A DNA stretch of 64,000 bases from Spiroplasma endosymbiont of Clivina fossor (GCF_964031115.1 NZ_OZ035006.1:434001-498000); one strand, 5' to 3'; positions 47,412-58,089 are shown, numbered from the stretch's first letter. Numbers and translations are program-made. Notes: generated from the sequence alone by a model not told the origin.

Positions 47412-49060
47412 GGTCGCGTTTAGTTTTCTTAGGTATTACTTTGAAAAAGTAAAACAATCAGCTAATTATATTATTTAATTACTAAACTAAGCCTGCCTTT
47501 CTTGTTATTGTCATTTTTATTCGTTACCATTTTATCATATTATTGAATTTTTACACAATAAAAAATTATTAATTTTATTAAATTTTTTTTTAATTTTAAC
47601 TAATATTTTTACTTACTTAAATCTATTATATTTATTTGTTACAGCATTACCTTTATAATTAATTCAACTATCGTCATTTTTATTATTATATTTATTTCAT
47701 AATGAATTTTTATATATTTCTTTTCTGATTTCTATTTCTGAATTAATATTTTCATTAATGTAATGTAATACATTTAATTTGTTTAAATTTGCCATTCTTA
47801 AATGTAATAAGTTATTTAAATTCTTATGATTATATATTTTTGCCCCGTATCCTAATTGTTGTTTTACTAAATGCGATATATCACTTTCGATGCTACAACC
47901 GATATTTCATTCTAAATTTTGATGATGAATGCCATGATTATTATTACTGAAATAATTACTCGCCTTCCTTAACTTTGTTTTAATATCTTTATTTAATTCA
48001 TTTTTAGCAACATTACGAATGTTTTTGATTAATTCTTGATGATTTCCATCCTTATATAATTTAATTCAACTATTTAGTGCTACTTTGCGATTTTCAAAAA
48101 TAATATTAAATGCAGTTTGTTTTAATTTTTTAATAGCATGATAACCATCTAAAATATATCTAACATTACCAAAACTATTGGCAATTTCTCTAATTCAAGT
48201 ATCACCATCGCCACAAACAATTATTTTGTCATAATTAATATTTACATAATATTTTTGTAATTCCTTAATTAATAAATCACGATAATTCATCGTATTTATT
48301 CGTTTACCAACTTTTAACATTAGAAAATGACCTCGTTTGTTTTCTAATTCTCTACGAGCATGTTTGTAATTTTTTTCTTTATGTCCGGTATGAAAAGTAA
48401 CTAAACGAATTCTTTGGTCTTGTTTAACTTTATGGTCTAATGTTGCTAAAAATGTCTCATCTAGTTGAATATATAAATCCTTATTTTTGACATCAATTCT
48501 AGTTTTAGTTTCTTTTTCTGCTAGTTGAAAATATTCAGCAATATCATATTTATTTAAAATACTTGAAATACTAGCTTTTGAAATATAACAATGATTTAGA
48601 GCATCTAAAACATCGCGATAGCGTTTGCCATCACCTAAAAGACTTAAAACTTTAAATTGGACATCAAAATAAATGCGTTGTTTGGGCAATAAACCAATTT
48701 CTTTATCTAGTAAACATACATATTCAAATTTACCTGATTTTTGATTTCAATATTTATATCGGCGTCGTTTAAAAGTAACATCACCAAAAATTGTAATAAT
48801 TGTTCTTCAAGCAAAATGAACTACTTTATAACCTTGTTTTAAGCGATAATGATATTTATATAAATATTCATCTAATTTTTCATATTCGTTGGCTAATTGT
48901 TCGCATTTGTTAGTGTACATATTTTTATGGGTTGCGAATAAACTGAATCAATGCTTGTTTTCTAAGGTTTTTACATTATTATTAATTTTTAACATAAAAA
49001 ATCACCTTTCTTTGGTAGTAATTTTAATGAAGTTAAACTTCGTTAGTTTATTTTTCTGTT
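47412..49060 (-). mobile_element. ISLre2/UPF0236-type element
   Basis: The most complete copy. One terminus is GGTCGCGTTTAGTTTTCTTA at 47412. The other cannot be fixed by eye; similarity to the 60-kb copy fades ~45 bp upstream of the start codon. Confidence 0.75.
47613..48995 (-). CDS. ISLre2-family (UPF0236) transposase
   Basis: 460 aa, full length for the family. Conserved blocks: N-terminal HKNMYTNKCEQLANEYEKLD, VTFKRRRYKYW, DVLDALNHCYISKASIS (helix-turn-helix), YIQLDETFLA, VTFHTGHKEKNYKHARRELE, the acidic VCGDGDTWIRE and DGYHAIKKLK. The start follows GAAAGGTGATTTTTT. Related pieces are at 32545-33039 and 60242-61474. Confidence 0.85.
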
Positions 49061-49239
49061 TTAATAATAATTTTTTTTCTAGAATTAGTATTCAACAACC
49101 TTGAAAAATGATAGAAATTATTATTTAATCATTTATAATTAATTTGTATTAATTAAACTTTATAAATTTAAGAAGGGGTTGAGTGATTACTATAAAAATT
49201 TATTAATTAGCAAAAATTCATGAAAAGGATTTGATTAAT

Positions 49240-51366
49240 ATGAAAAAATTACTTAGTTTATTAAGTACAATAACAATAGCAAGTAGTGGAATGGCGGGAA
49301 TCGTTGCCAATAGTCCTTATGAAAAACAAGAGCAACAAACTAAATTAAAAAACATAAATTATAAAAGACAAAAACGAAGTAATAATGAAAATAATAAAAT
49401 AAATAGAACAAAGATTGTAATTACAACAAAAGGTGAAATTTTTGCTAATGGACTTGTTTTAAACAACAAAGTATATTTTAGTTCAAAAGATCATAATGTT
49501 TATGAATATGATCCCGTAACCAAAGAACAAAAAATTATTATTATTACAAAAGGTGAAGTTTGAACTTCTGGGGTGGTGTTAAATAAAAAACTATATTTTG
49601 GTTCAGATGATTATAATGTTTATGAATATGACCCCGCCACAGAACAACAAAAAATTGTCATTACAGCAAATTCTTGAATAAGATCTTCTGGGGTGGTGTT
49701 AAATAATAAGGTTTATTTTGGTTCAACAGATCAAAATGTTTATGAATATGATCCTGCCACAGGACAACAAAAAATTGTCATTACAACAAAGGGCGAAATT
49801 TTTGCTAGTGGCGTTATTTTAAATAATAAGGTTTATTTTGGTTCGTTTGATAATAATGTTTATGAATATGATCCTGTAATCAAAGAACAAAAAATTATTA
49901 TCAAAACAAAAGGAGTAGTCCAATCTTCTGGGGTGGTGTTAAATAATAAGGTTTATTTTGGTTCAACAGATCAAAATGTTTATGAATATGATCCTGCCAC
50001 AGGACAACAAAAAATTGTTATTAGAACAAACGGAGGAATTTGATCTTCCGGCGCTGTATTAAACAATAAAATATATTTTGGTTCAGAAGATCATAATGTT
50101 TATGAATACGATCCAATTACAAGAAAGCAAAAAATTGTTATTGTTACAAATTTATGAGTTGGTTCTCCTGGTTTAGTTTTCAATAATAAATTATATATTG
50201 GTTCAGCAGATCAAAATATATATGAATATGATCCAGTAACAGAACAACAAAAAATTATTATCAAAACAGAAGGAAGAGTCCAATCTTCTGGAGTGGTGTT
50301 AAATAATAAGATATATTTTGGTTCATTTGATAATAATGTATATGAATATAGTGAGTATAATTTAAATTCAAATTTGGGACAAATTAATGATAATTCTGAT
50401 AATGCAATTTTAAATGAATTAAATTATTTAAATCCTGATTTAGATATTTCATTATTAGAAATAGTTAATAAAACAAATAATCCAGCGATAATAAAAGAAA
50501 AAAATAATAGTAAATATTTTGGTGAACTTACTGTTAATTACAAAATTAAAAATAAAGGTGAAATTAATGATATTAATTTAAACGAATTAATTAAAAGATC
50601 AGTATTTTTTAAGTTTCGAGATGAAAATCCAAATTTAATATTTAAAGAAATAAGTAATGTTAATAGTAATAATTTAAATTTTTCAAATACTGAAATAACA
50701 AAACAAGAAAATTCATTTTTATGATCTAATGTTCCTAAAAATGTATGTTCTGATAGAGAAATTATCAATAAAACTCCAAATACAAGATCATTTAATGTAC
50801 CCGCTTGTGAATATAATTCAAAATCAAAATTAGTATTTCAAATTACAACAGGATTAACTAAAACAAAACAAGAAAATAAATTAAATGGTTGAAACATAAA
50901 TTCTGATGATGAAATGAAATTAACAGATTTTACAAATATAAATAATAAAAATTCTGAAATCATTAATGTATTATCAAATGAATTTTATTTATCAAACACA
51001 AATAAACAAGAACAAGAAATGATTTTAAGTATTTTTAAGGAACCCGCTGATAAATTTGAACTTAATCCCAATGAAAAATTAAAAATTACTTATCCAGTAA
51101 GAATAATTACATCTAAAGTTATATTAAATTTAAAACAAAAAATTACAGGAAATATTACTGCCAAAATAATTGATGATAACAATAAAGAACAAATAGTTAC
51201 ATTATCAATTACAGAAGTAATGCAAATTTTACAAAAATATAGTTTATTACCCAATGAAATTACTATAGATAAAAACAATGATAAAATAACATTTAACGGT
51301 GAAGCATTTTTTTCATCAGAGAGAGAAGGGCCAGTAAGAACAAATACAGTTACTACTATAGTATAA
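49240..51366 (+). CDS. Secreted eight-repeat propeller protein with beta-rich C-terminal domain
   Basis: 708 aa. Signal peptide MKKLLSLLSTITIASSGMAG, then a Lys/Arg linker. Eight 40-residue repeats (residues ~58-370) of the form VLNNKVYFGS-D-NVYEYDP, a PQQ-like blade pattern, so probably an eight-bladed propeller. C-terminal ~330 residues: YLNPDLDISLLEI..FGELTVNYKI, then IINKTPNTRSFNVPACEYN, FYLSNTNKQEQEM and NPNEKLKITYPVRI, which are beta-rich and loosely recall aerolysin/ETX-MTX2-type regions (weak, by eye). It ends at a strong terminator. ATG chosen over an in-frame TTG because AAAAGGATTTGATTAAT precedes it. Probably surface-exposed. Confidence 0.85.
49411..50358 (+). repeat. Eight 120-bp coding repeats (propeller blades)
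   Basis: Period exactly 120 bp; some units are near-identical in DNA (for example those starting at 49651 and 49891). Blade number can therefore change by recombination without loss of frame. Confidence 0.95.
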
Positions 51367-51462
51367 GGTTTTATAAAAACGATATTAGCTATTTAGAACA
51401 ATAACTTTAATTGAAACAAGCACAACAATTTAATCTCTTGTGATAAAATAAGAAAAATATTC

Positions 51463-51492
51463 AAACCAGTAATTTAATTAAATTACTGGTTT
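51463..51492 (+). terminator. Rho-independent terminator
   Basis: AAACCAGTAATT pairs perfectly with AATTACTGGTTT around TAATTA and is followed by TTATTTT. It ends the gene at 49240-51366. Confidence 0.9.
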
Positions 51493-51588
51493 TTATTTTG
51501 TCAAAATAGAAAAAATGAAAAAGTTGTTTAAGAGCATTATCGTCATAGAAAGCTACATTTTGGGGTAGTGATTTTAACAGTTTTTAAA

Positions 51589-52909
51589 GAGCCTGTCCAA
51601 AATTCTGTGTCTCGATAATTCATTCTGAATTATACTTAAAAGAAGGAGAACAGAAAATGACAAAAAAAATAAAAAAAGAACCTGACGCAATTGATAAAGT
51701 TGTTGATTATTTTTTAGAAAATATTGATAATCCACAAGATTTATTTAAAGGCAATACTATTTTTCAGGAATTTACCAAAAAATTAACTGAACGAATGTTA
51801 AATACGGAAATTAAAGATTATCTTGAAACTGATGAGAATCATAATAAAAGAAATGGCAACACACAAAAAACCATTATTACTAAAAATGGTTCAATCGCAA
51901 TTGATGTACCAAGAGATCGAAATAGTACTTTTGAACCAGTAATTATTCCAAAAAGACAAAGAAGATTTGATAACTTTGATCAAAAAGTAATTTCTTTATA
52001 TGCAAGAGGAATGACAATTTCTGATATCAAAGCACAATTGCAAGAATTCTATCACGGAGCAGAAATTTCAGAAAGTTTAATTAGTCAAATAACTGATGAT
52101 GTTATTGAAGAAGTTAAAATGTGACAAACTAAACCTTTAGAGAAGATTTATCCGATTGTTTATTTTGATTGTATTGTTGTTAAAGTAAAGCAAGATAAAC
52201 GAATAATAAATAAAGCAGTTTATCTTGTCTTAGGAATTAATTTAGATGGTTTAAAAGATATTTTAGGAATGTGAATTAGTGAGAATGAGGGAGCCAAATT
52301 TTGACTTAATAATCTTACGGAAATGAAAAATCGTGGGTTACAAGATATTCTTGTTGCTTGTAGTGATAATTTAACTGGGATGTCTGATGCAATAGAAGCT
52401 GTTTTCCCAAAAACACAGCATCAATTATGCATTGTTCATCAAATTCGCAATAGTTTAAAATTTGTTCCTTACAAAGATCGCAAACTTGTAGCTAATGATT
52501 TAAAATCAATTTATACAGCAATTAATGAAGAAATAGCGTTAATTGCTTTAGATCATTTTTCAGAAAAATGAAATAAAAAGTATCCACAAATTACTAAATC
52601 ATGAAAAAATAACTGAAATAATTTAATAATTTTTCTTGAATATCCTCAGGAATTTAGAAGAATTATTTACACAACTAATGCGATTGAATCTGTTAATAGT
52701 CAATTAAGAAAAGTCATTAAGAATAAAAAGATTTTTCCTAATGACGCATCAGTTTTTAAAATATTTTATTTAGCATTTCAAAATATGGTTAAGAAATGAA
52801 CGATGCCAATTCAAAATTGGGGTAGTGCAATTTCACATTTAATGATAAAATTTGAGGACAGAGTGAATTTAAGTTAATTACTTAGAGACACAGTTAATTG
52901 TACAGTCCC
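51589..52909 (+). mobile_element. IS256-family element, complete reference copy
   Basis: 1321 bp between GAGCCTGTCC and GTACAGTCCC, with a perfect 8-bp duplication TTTTTAAA at 51581-51588 and 52910-52917. Confidence 0.97.
51657..52877 (+). CDS. IS256-family (Mutator-type) transposase
   Basis: 406 aa, the only full-length IS256 reading frame in the window. The start-proximal A-run is eight, keeping MTKKIKKEP in frame. DDE residues: first Asp in [11 protein letters not shown], second in [12 protein letters not shown], then a C-x2-H signature ([16 protein letters not shown]) and the catalytic Glu in [27 protein letters not shown]. Confidence 0.93.
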
Positions 52910-52925
52910 TTTTTAAATTTAGTTA

Positions 52926-53450
52926 TTACGGATTTTCAATTTTAATTTCAAAGTTACTTGTATTTCTTAATGTATAATCTATTGTATTATCGCTATTGTC
53001 TCAAGTTTCTAACTTTGTACTTTGTACTTTGATTGTTATTTTTTTATTAATTATTCAAAGCTCATGTGGCTTTATATTAGGACCGTTAGGGTCAGTTATT
53101 TTTTGCCCATATGTAGTTATTAATTTTGTAATTTTATCTTGTTTATCTTGATTATTGTAAAATTCTTTTGTAAATAGGAAAATAAGTTTGTTTAAATTTT
53201 TTAATTCTGGTAATTTTTCATTTAGATCGATATTGTCTTTTTGATACATGTTAATCTCTCCAACTCTATTTTTATCTCTTAAAAGATGAAAATATACTTT
53301 TTCTAAGTTTTCGATTTTAAAATTATAAATTTTATCTTTTTTATTGTTATCTTCATTTTTTTGTTCTACTGGTTCATTTGCTTTTTTAGAACAGCTAACT
53401 ATTGGTAATATTGTTAATGTGGAAAGAGCTATTGTATTTAAAATTTTCAT
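52926..53450 (-). CDS. Lipoprotein copy of the plectrovirus attachment domain
   Basis: 174 aa. Lipobox ILPIVSC-SKK puts the mature protein, anchored by Cys20, outside the membrane. From KIYNFKIENLEKVYFHLL to the C-terminal DYTLRNTSNFEIKIENP it is almost identical to residues ~40-175 of the plectrovirus attachment protein encoded just upstream (53496-55388), at DNA level too. Only the export signal and the end differ: lipid anchor and stop in place of secretory signal and viral continuation. It lies on the viral coding strand 45 bp after the viral gene. (TA)11 sits at the promoter position; AAAGGAGTTAAAATA is the ribosome site. IS256 follows the stop by 16 bp. Confidence 0.88.
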
Positions 53451-53474
53451 TATTTTAACTCCTTTATTTTTTCA

Positions 53475-53496
53475 ATATATATATATATATATATAT
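53475..53496. repeat. (AT)11 microsatellite at promoter of lipoprotein gene
   Basis: Ends in the stop codon of the attachment gene and lies 24 bp upstream of the lipoprotein start. Same position as the (AT)12 tract at 7583-7606. Confidence 0.9.
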
Positions 53497-55388
53497 TATA
53501 CAAAAATTCGTAAAATCATTAGAAAAACGGCAAAACCGATTAAAAATTGAAAGGTATAGTAAAAGGCCGGCACTGTTTTAAAAATCGGAAAAATGGCAGT
53601 TGAAAAGTTAACTGTTGCTTTGGCAATAATCGCTAACGGGCGTAAAATTGTAATGATTTGTGACGCCGTCAGCATTCAGTTTAGCATTTTTATACCAGCA
53701 TTTTGAATGGCACAGCCAATGTCATTAAAAGTAGGGATTCATCGTCCAGAATATTTACAATTTGCTGGCGGGATTATGTCATCTCATTCCGAATTAGTTG
53801 AACCATCAGGTATAAACGCTGTGGAATTAAGGACATTAAAGTCATAAATTTTAAAATTGTAATTAGCGGATATTTTTTTATGGTACAAAGGAAAAGTTAA
53901 GGTAAAAATATTAATACCATAGCGAATATCGATGTCGGTGTTAAGATAATTAATACTATTAGCAATCTTGTTAGTTGGTAAAGTAATGAGTTTGTTATCA
54001 TAAGATTTAAGGACATTAAATTCAATTTGATAGATACTGTTATTATTTTTAATCGCATTATAATTTTCTTGGTGCGTTTTTTTATCAAAAGTAAAAAAAT
54101 AACTTCTTAGTAATAATTCTGAATTACCAGTAACATTGATTAAGTATTTTTTGGGATAAAAAGTAATTAACGAGCGATAAAAGAAACCGATTTGAATAAA
54201 GTAATCTTTGTTGTAATTATCTACTCCCTTAAAATCAATTTCGGTATAAGTTTTTTCGTCCATATCAAAAGTCGCATAAAATAAACTAGCAAAGAAATTG
54301 CCAAGAATTTCATAGATTTCATCAAAAACATTTTTGTAATCGTTATTGTTAATACTAGGAATGTTGTTTTTAAAATAAAGGTAAATGTCATTTTTTAATT
54401 CAGGGTCGTATCTTAAAAAACTAAATTTAACATTAAGATAATTTAAGGTTCCAAAAAGGTACTTAATTAGATAGTAATCGTTAGTTTTTTCGGTGTCATA
54501 TTTTCAGATTTCCTTTTCATCGTGTAATAATTGTAAATAGTTATTACTTGCAATTAAGGTTTTATTAAAAGCTTTAATTTTTAAAACATTTTCATTTATT
54601 TTATCTTCACTAGTAGAACTTTTGTGATAAAAATAGCTTTCGCTTTTAAAACCATAATTTTTAATCGTAAATTCTTTGTAATAACCTTTTTCTAGGGTGT
54701 CAACAAAATTAAATATTGGTGTTCAATAGAGATAAGAATAATTAAATTTATCAAAATCACCACGATGAATCATTAAATAGTCAAGATTATCAATAACATC
54801 GTTATATTTATGATTACCGTCAAAGCTAATAGTTGCTGTTGGTAATTCAATGTCGGTACTATCTTTTTCAATTTCAATTTCAAAGTTACTTGTATTTCTT
54901 AATGTATAATCTATTGTATTATCGCTATTGTCTCAAGTTTCTAACTTTGTACTTTGTACTTTGATTGTTATTTTTTTATTAATTATTCAAAGCTCATGTG
55001 GCTTTATATTAGGACCGTTAAGGTCAGTTATTTTTTGCCCATATGTAGTTATTAATTTTGTAATTTTATCTTGTTTATCTTGATTATTGTAAAATTCTTT
55101 TGTAAATAGGAAAATAAGTTTGTTTAAATTTTTTAATTCTGGTAATTTTTTATTTAGATTGATATTGTCTTTTTGATACATGTTAATCTCTCCAACTCTA
55201 TTTTTATCTTTTAAAAGATGAAAATATACTTTTTCTAAGTTTTCAATTTCAAAATTATAAATTTTATCATTTTGTCTTTTAGTTCTAATTAGTTGTATTG
55301 TTGTTTTATCATTATTAATAATGTTTTGCGGAATGGTAAAAATGTTATTGAAACTAATAATTAACACGGTAAATATTTTCATAAACAT
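53496..55388 (-). CDS. Plectrovirus pIII-like attachment/minor coat protein
   Basis: 630 aa, corresponding to the large ORF1-type protein of SpV1-like viruses. N-terminal secretory signal (KIFTVLIISFNNIFTI), an N-terminal domain shared with the lipoproteins at 52926 and 7639 (KIYNFEIENLEKVYFHLL to NFEIEIE), a large Tyr/Asn-rich ectodomain, and C-terminal hydrophobic segments (LTASQIITILRPLAIIAKA; FQFLIGFAVFLMILRIFV). The layout of signal, binding domain and C-terminal anchor parallels inovirus pIII. Function is inferred from layout and position. ATG chosen because AAAGGAGTGATAAAA precedes it. The stop codon merges into the (TA) tract. Confidence 0.8.
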
Positions 55389-55403
55389 TTTTATCACTCC
55401 TTT

Positions 55404-55676
55404 TTAAAATATTTTATTTTTTGTTGTTTTTTTAGTTTTGATTTTTTTAATAAGTCACTCAACACCACAATTTATAATTACCGCTATTGTAATGCATATA
55501 TCTAAATATCCTAGTATCATAAGTGAAATTAATGCTTCAAATTTTTCATATAATAATTTCAAATCATTAATTTCCAATTTTAAAAATGAAATGAAAAAGA
55601 TAGTAATCATAAAAATGTAAGATAAAATTCTCCATCAATATTTTTTTAAAGAATTAATGAGTTTGTTTGATTTCAT
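55404..55676 (-). CDS. Plectrovirus small membrane protein
   Basis: 90 aa with two hydrophobic segments (WWRILSYIFMITIFFISFLK and the ILGYLDICITIAVIINC region) and a Lys-rich tail. Overlaps the preceding gene by 23 bases and ends 15 bp before the attachment gene. Probably a virion-tip or assembly protein; not identifiable further. Confidence 0.7.
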
Positions 55677-56046
55677 TTTTCAAGATTCTTTTTGCTTTAA
55701 TTTTTTTAATAATAAAGCGGATTAATTTTTCAAATTTAATTGCAAAATATATTGCTCCGCCTCATCAAAAAACAAATATTCCCGCGAGCATAATACCACT
55801 ATTGAACTTGCCAAAGAAATCAACCATCTGTTTATTCATAAAATCATTAAATTCGTTACTTGTTCCAGTTACTCATTTAGTATCGATTGCTGTTAATGTA
55901 CAAATTAATAAGCTTATAAAAACGAAAATGATACTTAATACTATTTTTAACCACTGCTTTTTAAAAGAATTTTTAATTCTTAATTTTAATGACATTTTTT
56001 CTTTTGAATTATCTTTTTTAAATAATTTTACTAAAATTTTTTTCAT
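55654..56046 (-). CDS. Plectrovirus membrane protein
   Basis: 130 aa. A basic start (MKKILVKLFKKDNSKEK) is followed by a membrane helix (WLKIVLSIIFVFISLLICTL), a short external loop (TKWVTGTSNEFNDFMNKQ), a second helix (IMLAGIFVFWWGGAIYFAI) and a basic tail. SD: AAAGGAGAATTAAA. Function unknown. Confidence 0.75.
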
Positions 56047-56068
56047 TTTAATTCTCCTTTCATATTTT

Positions 56069-56317
56069 TTATTGTCCTTTAATTACAATAAATAAGGCAA
56101 TAAGTACACAAGTAACACCAAGAATGGTAAAAATTGGATGTTGCGAAAATGTTCGTGCCATTGGTTTAAATAGTTCTAAAATTGTTAAATTGCTAGTAAT
56201 AAACTTTTTAAAATTGGCAAGACCCTCGCTAATATAGTTCGTTAAAGTTTCAAAATGACTACCAGCTAATAATCCAAGAACAGTTATTAAGATAAAAATA
56301 ATAATTAGTTTAAACAT
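56069..56317 (-). CDS. Plectrovirus small membrane protein
   Basis: 82 aa with an N-terminal helix (LIIIFILITVLGLLAGS) and a C-terminal helix (IFTILGVTCVLIALFIVI). Six bases after the preceding gene. Possibly a minor coat protein by analogy with inovirus tip proteins. Confidence 0.75.
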   Translation of the reverse strand: MFKLIIIFILITVLGLLAGSHFETLTNYISEGLANFKKFITSNLTILELFKPMARTFSQHPIFTILGVTCVLIALFIVIKGQ

Positions 56318-56323
56318 TGTTAG

Positions 56324-56623
56324 TTACCTTGATTTGTTTTTATTGGTTTTATTTGGATTTATTGGTTGTATTTGTTTTTTAACTTTTCCTCATGCACTTA
56401 AGCGACCACTATTTTTAACGGCATATCGGCGTTGCTTTTCTAAATTAACTTGTTGACTGCTAAAACCGAGAATAATTGCCATAAGAAATTCTACAGCCAG
56501 CGTTAAGAATAAAGGAAATATTAGTTGAATATTTGTTCCCGGTACTTCAAGACTTCAAATTAAATCAAAAACTTTATAAAGCATTTGAGCGAGAAAGTCC
56601 GCCATTTTTGCAAGATTTTCCAT
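56324..56623 (-). CDS. Plectrovirus membrane protein, basic tail
   Basis: 99 aa. Amphipathic start (MENLAKMADFLAQMLYKVFD), one strong membrane helix (LIFPLFLTLAVEFLMAIILGF) and a basic C-terminus (EKQRRYAVKNSGRLSAWGKV). The orientation of charges is coat-protein-like. Leader region GGAACAATAAAAA before the ATG. Confidence 0.7.
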
Positions 56624-56643
56624 TTTTTATTGTTCCTTTCATA

Positions 56644-56787
56644 AGACTTGGTACATAACTATAGCATTTTATGTTTACTAAACCATAAAATTCATTTTCA
56701 TTTTTGTATTTATCTAACATTTGTACTTCACCCAGAAAATAATATTATCAAAATAGTAAATAAAATTGAGGGTTATGTACCAAGTAT
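56644..56787. mobile_element. 144-bp MITE inside the plectrovirus
   Basis: Ends AGACTTGGTACATAAC and GTTATGTACCAAGTAT are inverted (one mismatch), flanked by ATA on both sides. The left 20 bp equal the terminus of the IS5-type fragment at 61473, so this is a non-autonomous relative. No ORF inside. Confidence 0.6.
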
Positions 56788-56818
56788 ATAGAGTAAAATA
56801 ATGTTGTGGTTGATTGCG

Positions 56819-57072
56819 TTTTTAGTAGCGACAATATTAGAAAAGAGGTGAAATATGATAAATAGTCTAACCGCCGAAGAAGCTTTTTTAAAATTTTTAG
56901 AAGGTGCTTGAACTCTTGTATATAATATATTTGAGTTTTTATTTGGTTTTATACCAATGGCAATTTTTTTCTGAATTATGATTGTTGTTGGAATTGCACT
57001 GATAATGAAACAAAAATATTAAATAAAACTTAATTTAATTAATGTCTAAATAATAATTGTCGCTACTAAAAA
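56819..57072. repeat. Inverted repeat flanking a reversed small gene
   Basis: TTTTTAGTAGCGACAATATT (56819-56838) and its complement with one extra A (57052-57072) bracket ~213 bp. The segment holds the only plus-strand gene of the virus. It could be an invertible segment or the stem of a replication structure. Confidence 0.75.
56855..57022 (+). CDS. Plectrovirus small membrane protein on opposite strand
   Basis: 55 aa (MINSLTAEEAFLKFLEGAW start), with one long hydrophobic segment from residue ~20 (FLFGFIPMAIFFWIMIVVGI) and a short KQKY tail. The strong ribosome site AAAAGAGGTGAAAT supports it. All neighbours are on the minus strand. Function unknown; the size suits a phage tip protein. Confidence 0.65.
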
Positions 57073-57084
57073 CGGGGTTAACCG

Positions 57085-58065
57085 TTATTTTTCTTTCATT
57101 TTTCTTAAAAATTTGCTAAATTTATCCATTTTTAAATATTCTAAGTCTTCTAAATCAATTGCTGTGTCAGTATAGCATTTGTCTTCATAGTCAGGATTTA
57201 CTTTTGAATTTAAATAATCTCTTAAAAACGCTAAGTAAAAAGAATTGTAAGTGTTTAATATTGGTAGAGGAATTTTTAATTTAAAAAAATAAATATCAAG
57301 TTCAGGGATATCACGGTATTTAATGCGACGACCCTTTTTACTATTTTTAGCATCAATTAAGGTGTTTCGTCAGCGTTCATATTCTTCAATGCTCGTAAAG
57401 GTACCATAGATGACTTTTAAGTAGGGACGAAAAATATTAACAGGTTTTTTACGAATTCCCACAATCACATTATTAGCAATATCACGAACTTTAACTCAAA
57501 TATGTTTATCTCTTTGACCACTAGCAAGCACAATATGACCAAAATGGCGTGCCAGAGCGAAATATTCTTGAATACCGGTTTCTTCGTTTTTGGTATTATT
57601 TTTTTCTCAATCAGTTCCTTCTAAAAATAAGTTGGTTTCATCTCACAAAAGTAAGGTTTTGTCTGGCAATACTGGATAATCAAAGTCTAACAAACCCATA
57701 TGCCCTAAACTTAATTTTTGGGTTTCTAGTAATGGAAATGTTGATGCGATATGATATTTTTTCTTTTTTAATAATTTTGATGCGTATACTAGAAAAGCGG
57801 TTTTTCCAGTTCCTAATGAACCAATCACAATATTTAATGGTGAGTTTTTTAAGAAGTTAATAACTTTGTTAATTTGTGTTAAATTACCGATTTTAAAAAG
57901 AAAAATTAAAATACAACCTGCTAAAAATAAATAACTTACAATGTTTTTAAAATAACCGTTGTAAATATATCAAATTGCTCCTCAATGTCATAAAATTAAA
58001 AATGAGGTGCGATTTAATTCAATAAAATGGTTATTTTTTTCTATTATTCATTTGCAAAATTTCAT
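57085..58065 (-). CDS. Zot/p1-like assembly ATPase of plectrovirus
   Basis: 326 aa. N-terminal membrane segments (SFLILWHWGAIWYIY; IVSYLFLAGCILIFLF) precede a P-loop (IVIGSLGTGKTAFLVY), a Walker-B-like segment (DKTLLLWDETNLFLEG) and EYFALARHFGHIVLASGQRD, the hallmark order of Zot/phage p1 proteins that drive extrusion of filamentous phage through the membrane. In inoviruses the membrane segment usually follows the ATPase; here it precedes it. Located directly after the coat gene. Confidence 0.85.
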
Positions 58066-58089
58066 CTTGCACCTCACTTTATTTTTTTG

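Noticed and set aside
57549-57860. 103-codon plus-strand ORF
   Set aside because: Antisense to the Zot-like ATPase, whose P-loop and length are convincing.
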